Assembly: GCF_000421345.1 (NCBI RefSeq)
Contig: NZ_ATWV01000011.1
Span: 1 to 64,000 of the forward strand
DNA: 64,000 bases
Reading direction: 5' to 3'
From: Treponema bryantii NK4A124
GTDB taxonomy: Bacteria > Spirochaetota > Spirochaetia > Treponematales > Treponemataceae
Shown: one piece after another, positions 36,284-44,165 of the stretch
Layout of the letters: each line of letters begins with the position of its first letter
How positions within the stretch are numbered: the stretch's first letter is position 1
Position numbers and translations under genes: made by a program
The notes under the pieces: model-generated
What the model was told of the DNA's origin: nothing
The model's input: only the letters and a program-made list of their open reading frames with translations
Databases searched by the model: none

Positions 36284-37588
36284 CTACACCTTAAATGCCT
36301 TACATGCGTGCGGAGCCAGAATAAATGTTATAGACTCCTTCAGGTCTTTTTTTGCCCATATGTCGCGGATTTTGCCGTTTTCTGAGTTCATTTTTACGGT
36401 CTGAGGTTCTTCGCTCAGGTTGAAGTAGGCATAGTAGGCGTGTCCATCATCAGTTATATTACGCCATACAACTACATCTTCACGGCTAGTCTTGCTCAGC
36501 TGCTCTGCCTGGTTAGGACACTTGTCCATGGCAATAATTTCTTCGTTTGTAAGCAGGCCCAGATTGAACTTATCCAGCTGAGGCAGGTCGGTTCCAATCA
36601 TCAAAGGAGCACGGAAAATGCACCAGAGGGTAATCATTGTGCGGGTTTCTTCTTTTGTAAACTTGCACTTCCAGCCCCGCTTTTTTTCCGGTGTGCCTGG
36701 TGCAGCCCAGCCCCAGCCTAAGCGGTTCATTGGCAGCATATCGCAGTCAGGCCAGTTACCGTCTCCAGTGTGCTTCTGCCAGACCTCGCAGCGCTCGAAC
36801 ATGGCTTTCAAAAGCTTCCAGTCATCCCAGAAATCATCTGTAATGCGCCACATATTTGCAAAGGTCTCGTAGTGATGGGCTTTTTCAATTACAGCAGGCC
36901 CCGGGCTCAAAGATAGCACCATACCGCGCCCGCTGTTTTCAATTGCTTTAGCCATCATTTCAATTTCTTTTTCTGCAGAATATGGATTATGAGGGTACAT
37001 ATTTGTGTTGCAGATATCATCTACCTTTACATAATCTACTCCCCACTGGGCATAAAGCTCGAAAATTGAATCATAATAATCCTGGGCATAAGGGCGGTTA
37101 GCATCCACTCCATACATATCTGCATTCCAGCGGCTTACTGAATAGGGATTTGCAACCAGGTCTGCAGTCACAGGGCTGCCGTCGTGAGTTTTAATTGGCA
37201 GGTGGTCGTGGCAGGCAAAACGCGGAATACCACGCATAATGTGAATTCCAAACTTGAGCCCCAGCGAATGAATATAATCTGCGAGAGGCTTAAAGCCTTT
37301 GCCGCCTTCGCTGGAAGGAAAACGGTTAGGAGCCGGAATCTGGCGGGAAAACTCGTCTATGCAAAAACGGCTGAAGGGAATGTATTGGATATTTTCACCG
37401 TTACGAAGACCTGCATCCGGATCTGACCACTGAATATCAATTACTACATATTCCCAGCCATACTGCTTGAGGTTAGCTGCCATATACTCGGCATTTGCGC
37501 GAACCTGCTCTTCGTTTACCATTGTGTTGTAGTAGTCGTAGCTGTTCCAGCCCATTGGGGGCTGTGGTGCTACTTCATTTTTATTCAT
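36284..37588 (-). CDS. GH27 alpha-galactosidase-like glycosidase
   Basis: A 434-residue enzyme without signal peptide. It starts APQPPMGWNSYDYY, continues with VVIDIQWSDPDAG, and carries the nucleophile region VDYVKVDDICN and acid/base region WRITDDFWDDW of clan GH-D. GH27 members act on alpha-galactosides or beta-L-arabinopyranosides; the latter is possible since a GH51 arabinofuranosidase is next door. It is cytoplasmic, acting on imported oligosaccharides. The ribosome-binding site GGAG lies in front of the ATG; no LacI-type operator is seen directly upstream. Confidence 0.9.
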   Translation of the reverse strand: MNKNEVAPQPPMGWNSYDYYNTMVNEEQVRANAEYMAANLKQYGWEYVVIDIQWSDPDAGLRNGENIQYIPFSRFCIDEFSRQIPAPNRFPSSEGGKGFKPLADYIHSLGLKFGIHIMRGIPRFACHDHLPIKTHDGSPVTADLVANPYSVSRWNADMYGVDANRPYAQDYYDSIFELYAQWGVDYVKVDDICNTNMYPHNPYSAEKEIEMMAKAIENSGRGMVLSLSPGPAVIEKAHHYETFANMWRITDDFWDDWKLLKAMFERCEVWQKHTGDGNWPDCDMLPMNRLGWGWAAPGTPEKKRGWKCKFTKEETRTMITLWCIFRAPLMIGTDLPQLDKFNLGLLTNEEIIAMDKCPNQAEQLSKTSREDVVVWRNITDDGHAYYAYFNLSEEPQTVKMNSENGKIRDIWAKKDLKESITFILAPHACKAFKV

Positions 37589-37602
37589 AGAGTTCTCCTT
37601 TG

Positions 37603-37641
37603 CGGTGGTTTCGATACGCCCTTCGGGCTACTCAACCACCG
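37603..37641 (-). repeat. palindromic repeat family A, copy 15
   Basis: CGGTGGTTTCGATACGCCC...GGGCTACTCAACCACCG with inner GCCC-TTC-GGGC hairpin. It is paired with copy 16. Confidence 0.9.
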
Positions 37642-37649
37642 TACTTTAC

Positions 37650-37693
37650 CGGTGGTTGAGTAGGCTTCGTCAGAAGCCGTATCGAAACCACCG
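37650..37693 (+). repeat. palindromic repeat family A, copy 16
   Basis: CGGTGGTTGAGTAGGCTTC...GAAGCCGTATCGAAACCACCG. It lies just before the small Cys-rich gene's stop codon. Confidence 0.9.
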
Positions 37694-37695
37694 CA

Positions 37696-37947
37696 TTACC
37701 ATTTTCCATTAATACAGGCTGCGGTTTTGTGGCGCACACGGAATTGCACAAAGCAACCGCAGTCCTGACAGGTCATACCGCCAATCAGTTTGGGGCATGC
37801 CTTGCAAACCTCCAGTCTTTTTGCAACAAGCTTGTCTCCCGCATAGTCAGAAACAGGCTCCTGGGCAGCCATTTCGGCCACAAGTTCAGGAGTCATATCC
37901 ATTGAGGAGAGATGAGATTTATTTTCGCAAACAGGACAAGGAGTCAT
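37696..37947 (-). CDS. small Cys-rich protein (DUF6171-like)
   Basis: An 83-residue protein with two Cys clusters. An N-terminal CPVC is followed by a helical region, then CKACPKLIGG and CQDCGCFVQFRV, and the end AACINGKW. The pattern fits a small metal-binding DUF6171-type protein of unknown function. The longer frame to 37992 encodes 15 residues of family B repeat sequence, so MTPCPVC with AGGAG upstream (37934-37955 region) is preferred. It lies between the two glycosidase genes. Confidence 0.7.
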   Translation of the reverse strand: MTPCPVCENKSHLSSMDMTPELVAEMAAQEPVSDYAGDKLVAKRLEVCKACPKLIGGMTCQDCGCFVQFRVRHKTAACINGKW

Positions 37948-37963
37948 ATAATCATTCACGTAT

Positions 37964-38006
37964 GGATTGCCACGTCGCTTCGCTCCTCGCAATGACGAAG
38001 CAATCC
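37964..38006. repeat. repeat family B copy
   Basis: GGATTGCCACGTCGCTTCGC then TCCTCGCAATGACGAAGCAATCC. It separates GH51 from the small Cys-rich gene and provides the spurious N-terminal frame of the latter. Confidence 0.8.
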
Positions 38007-38016
38007 ATTTGAAAAG

Positions 38017-39498
38017 TTATGCCTGAATTGAAACTGTTACAACGCTCATTGCAGGTACAGTAATGAACATTTCATTTGCGCCAGAAAGTTTAACTTCGAG
38101 AGCTTTTTCCTTGAGCTCGTTTGGCTTAGCAAAAGTATTGCAAAGGTGCATATCTTTAGAAGTAAGGATTGTAGCCTTTGCATCTTTAATTTTACCTTTA
38201 AGACCTGCAAGTGTAATATTAATTTCTTTCTTTCCAGTAAGTTCTGCGTTTGTAAGAGTTACAGTGTATACATTCTTCTTGTGAGAAGCAGATGCTGTAA
38301 CTGAATCTACGCGGGCATCCTTTGGACCAATCTGATTTGAAGCTACACGGCTTGTAAGCATTGTTGCGTCCATGTGTGGCTTGTACATGTGGAATACGTA
38401 CCAGGTTGGTGTCTTAATCATCTTAGGGCCTTCTGTAAGAACAGGAGACTGAAGTACGTTTACAGCCTGAGCAATATTTGCAACGCGTACACGGTCACTG
38501 TGATTGTTGAAGATGTTCAAAGTGATTCCGGCAACAAGAGCGTCGCGGATTGTAGACTGCTGATAGAGGAAGCCAGGGTTTGTTCCCTTTTCTACAGCGA
38601 ACCAGGTTCCCCACTCATCAACTACGAGAGCTACACGCTTATCAGGATCGTACTTTGTCATGATTTCGTCGTGGCGGCGTACGAGAGTTTCCATAAAGCC
38701 GGCCTTGCTCATTGTGAGGTACCAGTCTTTTTCTGTAAAATCGCAGGCTGGCTTACGTCCGTTCCAGTCCGGTTCAACTGTGTAATAATGGAGTGAAAGA
38801 CCGTCCATAAGAGGAGCTGCCTCTCGCATAAGAACTTCTGTCCAGTTGAAATCAGCAGCGTTAGGACCACAGGCAATCTTGAAAATCTTATCCTTACCGT
38901 ACTGGCGAACGTATGTCTGATAGCGGCGGTAAAGGTCTGCGTAATATTCAGGCTTCATGTTTCCGCCGCAGCCCCAGTTTTCGTTACCAACACAGAAAAG
39001 AGGAAGCTTCCATGGCTTTTTGTGGCCATTTGCTTCTCGGAGTTTACTCATTGGAGATTCGCCGCCAAAGGTAATATATTCAACCCATTCAGACATTTCC
39101 TGAACTGAACCTGAGCCTACGTTTCCGTTTACATAAGGCTTACAGCCAAGGAGTTCACAAAGGCCGAAGAATTCGTTTGTACCAAAGCTGTTATCTTCAA
39201 CTACTCCACCCCAGTGAGTATTAATCATGCGTTTGCGGGTTTCGTATGGGCCAATTCCATCACGCCAGTGATATTCATCTGCAAAGCATCCGCCCGGCCA
39301 GCGCAGGTTAGGGATCTCAAGCTCTTTAAAAGCTTCTACAACATCCTTGCGGTAGCCGTTGATGTTAGGAATATCTGAATCTTTTCCAACCCAGAATCCA
39401 CCATAGATACAGCGGCCAAGATGCTCGCTGAAATGACCATAAATGTCGCGGCTGATTTTGCTGCCGTCGAGGTCTGCATTAACAATAATTGAGTCCAT
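38017..39498 (-). CDS. alpha-L-arabinofuranosidase (GH51)
   Basis: A 493-residue cytoplasmic enzyme releasing arabinofuranose from arabinoxylan- or arabinan-derived oligosaccharides. [20 protein letters not shown] opens the barrel; [12 protein letters not shown] holds the acid/base Glu and [10 protein letters not shown] the nucleophile Glu. A C-terminal beta-sandwich follows. The ribosome-binding site is AGGAAAGG. A LacI-type AAACGTTT site just downstream of its -10 box suggests control by the regulator at 26805-27812, linking arabinose release with cellobiose phosphorolysis. Confidence 0.95.
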   Translation of the reverse strand: MDSIIVNADLDGSKISRDIYGHFSEHLGRCIYGGFWVGKDSDIPNINGYRKDVVEAFKELEIPNLRWPGGCFADEYHWRDGIGPYETRKRMINTHWGGVVEDNSFGTNEFFGLCELLGCKPYVNGNVGSGSVQEMSEWVEYITFGGESPMSKLREANGHKKPWKLPLFCVGNENWGCGGNMKPEYYADLYRRYQTYVRQYGKDKIFKIACGPNAADFNWTEVLMREAAPLMDGLSLHYYTVEPDWNGRKPACDFTEKDWYLTMSKAGFMETLVRRHDEIMTKYDPDKRVALVVDEWGTWFAVEKGTNPGFLYQQSTIRDALVAGITLNIFNNHSDRVRVANIAQAVNVLQSPVLTEGPKMIKTPTWYVFHMYKPHMDATMLTSRVASNQIGPKDARVDSVTASASHKKNVYTVTLTNAELTGKKEINITLAGLKGKIKDAKATILTSKDMHLCNTFAKPNELKEKALEVKLSGANEMFITVPAMSVVTVSIQA

Positions 39499-39523
39499 AT
39501 AAAGTCCTTTCCTGTATTTTTTT

Positions 39524-39570
39524 GGTTAAACGTTTTACTAAATTGTACTATGCAATTGCTAAAAACGCAA
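39524..39570 (-). promoter_or_regulatory. promoter and LacI-type operator of the GH51 gene
   Basis: On the minus strand TTGCGT (39565-39570), 17 bp and TACAAT (39542-39547). The operator TAGTAAAACGTTTAACC at about 39524-39541 starts right after the -10 box, over the transcription start. Confidence 0.6.
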
Positions 39571-39624
39571 TTCAATTTTGTTGTATTAGAGGATATTTTT
39601 ATTGAATGATTCTCTAAAATAATT

Positions 39625-39651
39625 GTCATTCCGAAACAAGTTCAGCATGAC
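39625..39651. repeat. short hairpin repeat (CCGAAACAAGTTCAGC family)
   Basis: GTCATTCCGAAACAAGTTCAGCATGAC; arms imperfectly paired. It lies at the 3' end of the ComFB-domain gene. Confidence 0.65.
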
Positions 39652-39652
39652 A

Positions 39653-40357
39653 CTATTTCTTAAATATAACGAGATCCTTAATTTTCAAAGTATAGGTTGA
39701 ATCCAGGGTATCGCGGATTTTATCTTCACTCATGATTGGAACTTCAAAATGATATACCGATTCAGAATAACCTTCTGCTTCAATTTCAATACTGAAGTTG
39801 AAATATGCACGTTCGCCGCTTTCGTTTGCAGGAATAGATTTTACCCAGAATGAATAAACGCCCTTTGTACTAGGAACCAGGGTGTATGGGTTAGACCAGG
39901 TTTTATCTACCATTTCTGCAAGTTTTCCGTCAATCTTTAAAGTGATTTTAGCTGATGTAACCGGCTCAAAGGTATTTCCGTCGAGAACAACACCAGTAAA
40001 TGTAAAGAAATTGAATGCAGGTTTTGACTGTGCTCCATCTGACTGAATTTCACAATCTGCACGGTTTTCTGTATGGAATGGTCGTTTTGTAGAGCTTACT
40101 GTACGCATTCCTTCAAGAGAAAGGGAATCAATGTCTGCCTGCAGCTGTGCGCTTGCAAGATATTCGGCATTGTGTGTTACTCCACGTCCGGAAACAACGT
40201 ATTTAGGAGGAATACGGTTGAGTACATAACTTACTGTATCAAGCCGGCAGTTTTCACAGTCGCAGGTGAGCCAGGCAACATTTTCGCCCTTTACTCTGTC
40301 ATAAAGTGTGTTTACTGCCTTAATTACTACATCTTCCATTAAGTTATGTACATTCAT
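39653..40357 (-). CDS. ComFB-domain protein with C-terminal Ig/CarboxypepD-like domain
   Basis: A 234-residue protein. Residues 1-55 match the late-competence ComFB family (NLMEDVVIKAVNTLYDRV, CDCENCRLDTVSYVLNRIPPKYV), including the Cys-x-Cys-x-x-Cys cluster. Residues about 120-205 look like a carboxypeptidase-regulatory or CnaB-like beta-sandwich (TGVVLDGNTFEPVTSAKITL). ComFB-like domains occur in second-messenger signalling and competence loci; the function here is unknown. No signal peptide is seen. It lies upstream of the GH51 gene with its own leader. Confidence 0.72.
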   Translation of the reverse strand: MNVHNLMEDVVIKAVNTLYDRVKGENVAWLTCDCENCRLDTVSYVLNRIPPKYVVSGRGVTHNAEYLASAQLQADIDSLSLEGMRTVSSTKRPFHTENRADCEIQSDGAQSKPAFNFFTFTGVVLDGNTFEPVTSAKITLKIDGKLAEMVDKTWSNPYTLVPSTKGVYSFWVKSIPANESGERAYFNFSIEIEAEGYSESVYHFEVPIMSEDKIRDTLDSTYTLKIKDLVIFKK

Positions 40358-40442
40358 AGTGGTTCTCCTAATTTTATAAACATTTTGATATTTTTAAATT
40401 ATAAGGCAATTTTGGGAATAAAACAAACAAATTATTAAATTT

Positions 40443-40530
40443 ATACCACACGGATTGGAAATGACTAACGTCATTTCTTTTAAATTTTATAATGGATTTT
40501 GCGTTAGCAAAATCGAATCCGTGTGGTATA
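40443..40530. repeat. long inverted repeat with two inner hairpins having complementary loops
   Basis: Outer arms TATACCACACGGATT and AATCCGTGTGGTATA enclose two hairpins: AAATGAC-TAAC-GTCATTT and GATTTTGC-GTTA-GCAAAATC. The two four-base loops are complementary. A half copy is at 46889-46920. It is between the barrel gene and the ComFB gene. Confidence 0.7.
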
Positions 40531-40540
40531 TATATTCTTT

Positions 40541-41917
40541 TTAGAACTTGCCGCCGCCCAGGGTTGCGGTGAGTTTCATTGAAACTGTTGGTTTTTCGTC
40601 AAAAGTTTTGAAGGTGAGAACTGGTCCCATTCCGAACTTCAAATCATTTATAGGCGAATAATAAACCATCGCTGTAGTTGTAAGGGAAGTACCGGAAATT
40701 GCAGAGATAGTTTCATCATCTGCACCAAGCATCTTCATTGCAGCTACTTCAGTATCATCATATTCTTCACGTCCAAAGTTTGCCATTGCAAAGAGACTTG
40801 CTGTAAAATCTTTGTTTCCCAGAATCTTACCAAAATTAACCATTGCTGCAAGGTTATGACCACCAATAAGGTGAGATTCAAGATCCTTATCATTTCCATT
40901 GAAATAATACTGAGCAGCAAGCGTTATCATAGGATCCTTCCAGTAGTAGCTCAAACCGGCTGTTGCCTGAATGATGTTTGTTTTATCATCCCAGTCTGTA
41001 TTTTCAGCCCATTCTTTTGCTGCACCATAGCTGTATACAAGTTCACCAAAGAAGCTGACTTTTTTAAGGCTACCTGTTGCAGTAAGCATTACCTTTGGGG
41101 CATTCTGATATTTAAAGAGTCCACCAAGACCAAGTTCCCAGTTGCCTATAAGAATATCAGCTTTTCCTGCAAAGGCTGTATCGCGGGCATAAGTTTCTGC
41201 GGTCTGATTTATAAAATCTGTTGAAGGGATTACATAAAACCAGAGACAGTTCTGACTGCCCGGAAAAACAATCTGAGTGCGGAGATTCAAAGCACCATCA
41301 ACCTGCTTCTCCGGATTTTCAGGATCAATTGAGCTTGTGTTAATCATATCTGATACAGGACTGAAGAAATAACCTGCCCCCCAGGTAACGGTATGAATAC
41401 CAAAACGGAAGAAAGCAGTATCTTTGATTGAAAAGTCTGTAAAAAGTTCCTTAAGCTTGAACCAGTCGGTAAGGGTTGTCGTTGTATTAAAGGATGGCAT
41501 TTGACCAGCACCTGTCTGATAAGTAACCGAGTAAGCTTTATTTACAAAGGGATAAGCCAGTCCGAACTTTGTATAAATACGGAGAGTCTCTGCAGGGCGG
41601 GCATCTACACTAAGCAGGGCGCTGAGGTCCGGAGTAAGCTTTGTGTTTTTGAGATTTTCGCCAAAGCTGTTTTCTTCAGGTGAATACAAAACTGTATTTG
41701 TTGTAAGGCCTGCAGTAAGACTGCCGCCAACCTTGATTGAACCTGTGTCAAAAATTACTCCCTTACTTAGGTCGTTTTTTGCAGATACGTCCGGAACTTC
41801 AACAATGCTGTCGTCGTTGAAAAAGTCATCGTCGCCGCCAAAGAGGTCCTCGTCGGACTGGGCAAAGAGGCTGAAAGTTAGAAATATAGTTGATATTAAT
41901 ATAAGTGTTTTTTTCAT
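40541..41917 (-). CDS. outer-membrane beta-barrel protein of the LolA-like/ABC operon
   Basis: A 458-residue exported protein with signal peptide MKKTLILISTIFLTFSLFA. After an acidic segment DEDLFGGDDDFFNDD (residues 22-36) comes a series of amphipathic beta strands with a C-terminal aromatic (ATLGGGKF), typical of a barrel. I recognise no named family. It is the last gene of an operon with a LolA-like carrier, two permeases and an ATPase. The octamer FGGDDDFF (26-33) has a match, FGGDDDMF, in the extracytoplasmic domain of one of the permeases. This suggests a common docking motif in a trans-envelope pathway. Confidence 0.72.
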   Translation of the reverse strand: MKKTLILISTIFLTFSLFAQSDEDLFGGDDDFFNDDSIVEVPDVSAKNDLSKGVIFDTGSIKVGGSLTAGLTTNTVLYSPEENSFGENLKNTKLTPDLSALLSVDARPAETLRIYTKFGLAYPFVNKAYSVTYQTGAGQMPSFNTTTTLTDWFKLKELFTDFSIKDTAFFRFGIHTVTWGAGYFFSPVSDMINTSSIDPENPEKQVDGALNLRTQIVFPGSQNCLWFYVIPSTDFINQTAETYARDTAFAGKADILIGNWELGLGGLFKYQNAPKVMLTATGSLKKVSFFGELVYSYGAAKEWAENTDWDDKTNIIQATAGLSYYWKDPMITLAAQYYFNGNDKDLESHLIGGHNLAAMVNFGKILGNKDFTASLFAMANFGREEYDDTEVAAMKMLGADDETISAISGTSLTTTAMVYYSPINDLKFGMGPVLTFKTFDEKPTVSMKLTATLGGGKF

Positions 41918-41918
41918 A

Positions 41919-42695
41919 CTAGTTCAAACCTTCCAGATATGCTTTTGTGAAAATCTTATCCGGCAGAGAGTCGAAGGTAAGATCTGAAATTACCTGCTGA
42001 GTCTGCTCGCCCTTGTTGAGCTCGTCGCGCAAAATTGCCTGAGTTGCTACATAACCTGTCTTTCCGCGAACTACAACCTTTGACCACTTTGGAACAAGAG
42101 TTGTACGCATAAGGCGGTCTGAACCAGAAAAATCTTCCTGCTTAAGAACAAGAGGAATATCCTTGCGAAGATAGAACTTTGTTTTTGCATAAGAAGGCTC
42201 TTTTGTTTTTGCAGTGAGGACAATAATGTCTACAGGATATTTTCCAAGAGTTCCTTCCTCGTAAGAAAATACGTCATAGTTATCTCGCCAGTATTTATCA
42301 TTCTGTTCGATATCGTCAAGCTTTACATCTGAATCACCAAGAGCTTCTTTAATTGAAGTATGGGTAAACTTACGGCTGATAGGATCATAAGACCAGATAT
42401 TATCATCATTACGAAGATATCCTTTTCCTTTATCTGCTTCCGGAAAAAGCTGAACGATTGTCATAAGTTTTCCGTCAGTACGCTCAAAAATCTTATACTG
42501 AAGATTTTCTTTTGGCTTGCCAGGCTTTTCTACAACAAGAGAAATTGTTGCTGAATAGTCTCCGTGATAGGCCTGAACCTCGCGGCTTTCATCCATAATC
42601 TTAAAGCACTTTTCTGCAACGTCGGCAGAAACCTGTGCGGCGGCGGCAGCGGTCAAAAGGGCTGCTGCTGCCAGAATTGTAAGTATTTTTTTCAT
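41919..42695 (-). CDS. LolA-like periplasmic carrier (outer-membrane lipoprotein-sorting protein)
   Basis: A 258-residue exported protein with signal peptide ending AAAAAQVSA. The mature part alternates beta strands (VEKPGKPKENLQYKIFERTD, MTIVQLFPEADKGKGYLR) and ends in DLTFDSLPDKIFTKAYLEGLN, matching the LolA-like family PF17131. Such carriers accept lipids or lipoproteins from an inner-membrane ABC transporter. It is followed one base later by the barrel gene and preceded by the two permease genes. Confidence 0.85.
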   Translation of the reverse strand: MKKILTILAAAALLTAAAAAQVSADVAEKCFKIMDESREVQAYHGDYSATISLVVEKPGKPKENLQYKIFERTDGKLMTIVQLFPEADKGKGYLRNDDNIWSYDPISRKFTHTSIKEALGDSDVKLDDIEQNDKYWRDNYDVFSYEEGTLGKYPVDIIVLTAKTKEPSYAKTKFYLRKDIPLVLKQEDFSGSDRLMRTTLVPKWSKVVVRGKTGYVATQAILRDELNKGEQTQQVISDLTFDSLPDKIFTKAYLEGLN

Positions 42696-42716
42696 TTTTA
42701 GAACTCCTTTTTTATA

Positions 42717-42742
42717 GATCCCGAAACAAGTTCGGGATGACG
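42717..42742. repeat. short hairpin repeat (CCCGAAACAAGTTCGGG)
   Basis: ATCCCGAA and TTCGGGAT arms, ending GACGG; same family as 402-426. It lies inside the ABC operon between the carrier and permease genes. Confidence 0.75.
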
Positions 42743-42750
42743 GTTTATAT

Positions 42751-42787
42751 GTGATTTCGATACGACCTTCGGTCTACTCAATCACCG
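42751..42787 (-). repeat. palindromic repeat family A, copy 17, with compensatory stem change
   Basis: GTGATTTCGATACGACC...GGTCTACTCAATCAC. The usual GTGGTT/AACCAC arms are GTGATT/AATCAC, so both sides of one base pair changed together. It lies inside the ABC operon. Confidence 0.88.
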
Positions 42788-42797
42788 CCTTTCAGGC

Positions 42798-44153
42798 TTA
42801 TTTTACGGTTCTGAGCGCTTCGGCAGGGCTCATACGGGCTGCCTGCTTTGCACTTCCTCTTACTGCCCATGATGTAAGTACAATCAGAATTATATACTGA
42901 ATTATAATTGAGAATACAGACATCTTAAAGGTGAAGTGGCCCTTCTTAAGGAAGAAGGAAAGCGCTTCGTTATCAATCGGAATAAGATGAACAAACATCA
43001 TTACGATTGCAGCAAAAATCAAGCCGGCAAGTGCGCCTATTACACAAAGAATTACGGCTTCATTTGTAAATACCTTGCGGGTATCTTTACCAGTCATTCC
43101 AAGGGCACGCATTGTTCCAATCTCGCGGATACGTTCATACAAAACCATGCGGTATGTGTTAGACACGCCTACCATTACAATCAAAAGAATTACAATAAGA
43201 ATAACTGTTGTAATGATATGAACTATGTTCAACACGGTTTTAATCTGAGGGATTTCATCATACAAAGTTTCAACTCCGTATTTTACACCCTTCCACTCGT
43301 TTTCCGGCTTTTTAGGATCTACCTGCTTTTCGATTCCCTTTCCAATATTTGTCGGATGAGTCTTCATTGCAAGAGCACGGCTTGTTACATTTATCTCAGG
43401 ATTCTTTTCGCTGTCCTGACGGATTCTTGATTCTATCATATTTGCAGCCTTTGTCTGCTGATTTTTATCACGCAGATAAACTGAGAACATTGAGTATCCG
43501 CCTTCCGGCATTTCGATGATTGTGTTTACATCTTCAATGTCTGCATAAGCCTGCATAGAATTCATAAAGCTGTTTGACTTTATGATTCCGGTAATTGTCA
43601 TGTCGGCAAAGGTGTTCTGTCCGTAAACTGTGTAAGTTGAATAGATGATTTCATCGCCGACCTGAAGGTTCAAAGACTCCGCAATCTTGTCACTGATAAT
43701 CAAACCGTTAGGAATATTTTCATCTATTCCACCGCTTGTAAACTGGAAGGACTCACGCAAAAGCTTTTCGTTTAAGTCACGGCCATAAAGCTGAATAGCT
43801 GATTTTTTTCCGTTGAAGATTACTGTTCCGCTGGATATTGTAAAGCAGGAATAATAATCATATTTAACATCAAGTTCGTCTACGATGTTTTTAACGTAAT
43901 CTCTGTCGCGTACGATGTTTACAAGCTTTACCTTTCCGCCAGGGCTGTCAGGATTAAGCCATTCAAGTCCCTGTACAATTACGTTACCGCCGACCAGCTG
44001 GGTAATCTGATTTTCGAGATTTCCAACCATACCGGTTGTAAGCCCATCGATTGCTGTAACTACAAAGAAGCCGAAAGCAATTGCAACTGCAAGGATGGCA
44101 TTACGTCTTTTATTTCGTGTAAGGTTTCTAAGTGCTAATGATACTGTTTTCAT
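42798..44153 (-). CDS. ABC transporter permease (FtsX/LolE type), second
   Basis: A 451-residue permease with one N-terminal membrane helix, a large extracytoplasmic domain (about 45-290), and three C-terminal helices with RIREIGTMRALGMTGKDTRKVF between them, the FtsX-family coupling region. This is the MacB/LolC/LolE topology. It partners the permease encoded upstream (12-bp gap) and the ATPase at 45796. The LolA-like carrier gene is downstream, pointing to lipoprotein or lipid extraction. Confidence 0.88.
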   Translation of the reverse strand: MKTVSLALRNLTRNKRRNAILAVAIAFGFFVVTAIDGLTTGMVGNLENQITQLVGGNVIVQGLEWLNPDSPGGKVKLVNIVRDRDYVKNIVDELDVKYDYYSCFTISSGTVIFNGKKSAIQLYGRDLNEKLLRESFQFTSGGIDENIPNGLIISDKIAESLNLQVGDEIIYSTYTVYGQNTFADMTITGIIKSNSFMNSMQAYADIEDVNTIIEMPEGGYSMFSVYLRDKNQQTKAANMIESRIRQDSEKNPEINVTSRALAMKTHPTNIGKGIEKQVDPKKPENEWKGVKYGVETLYDEIPQIKTVLNIVHIITTVILIVILLIVMVGVSNTYRMVLYERIREIGTMRALGMTGKDTRKVFTNEAVILCVIGALAGLIFAAIVMMFVHLIPIDNEALSFFLKKGHFTFKMSVFSIIIQYIILIVLTSWAVRGSAKQAARMSPAEALRTVK

Positions 44154-44165
44154 TTTTCGCCTCCC

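Noticed and set aside
40443..40530. Insertion sequence end near the barrel gene
   Set aside because: No transposase gene or remnants nearby; the element is only 88 bp, so it is described as a structured repeat.
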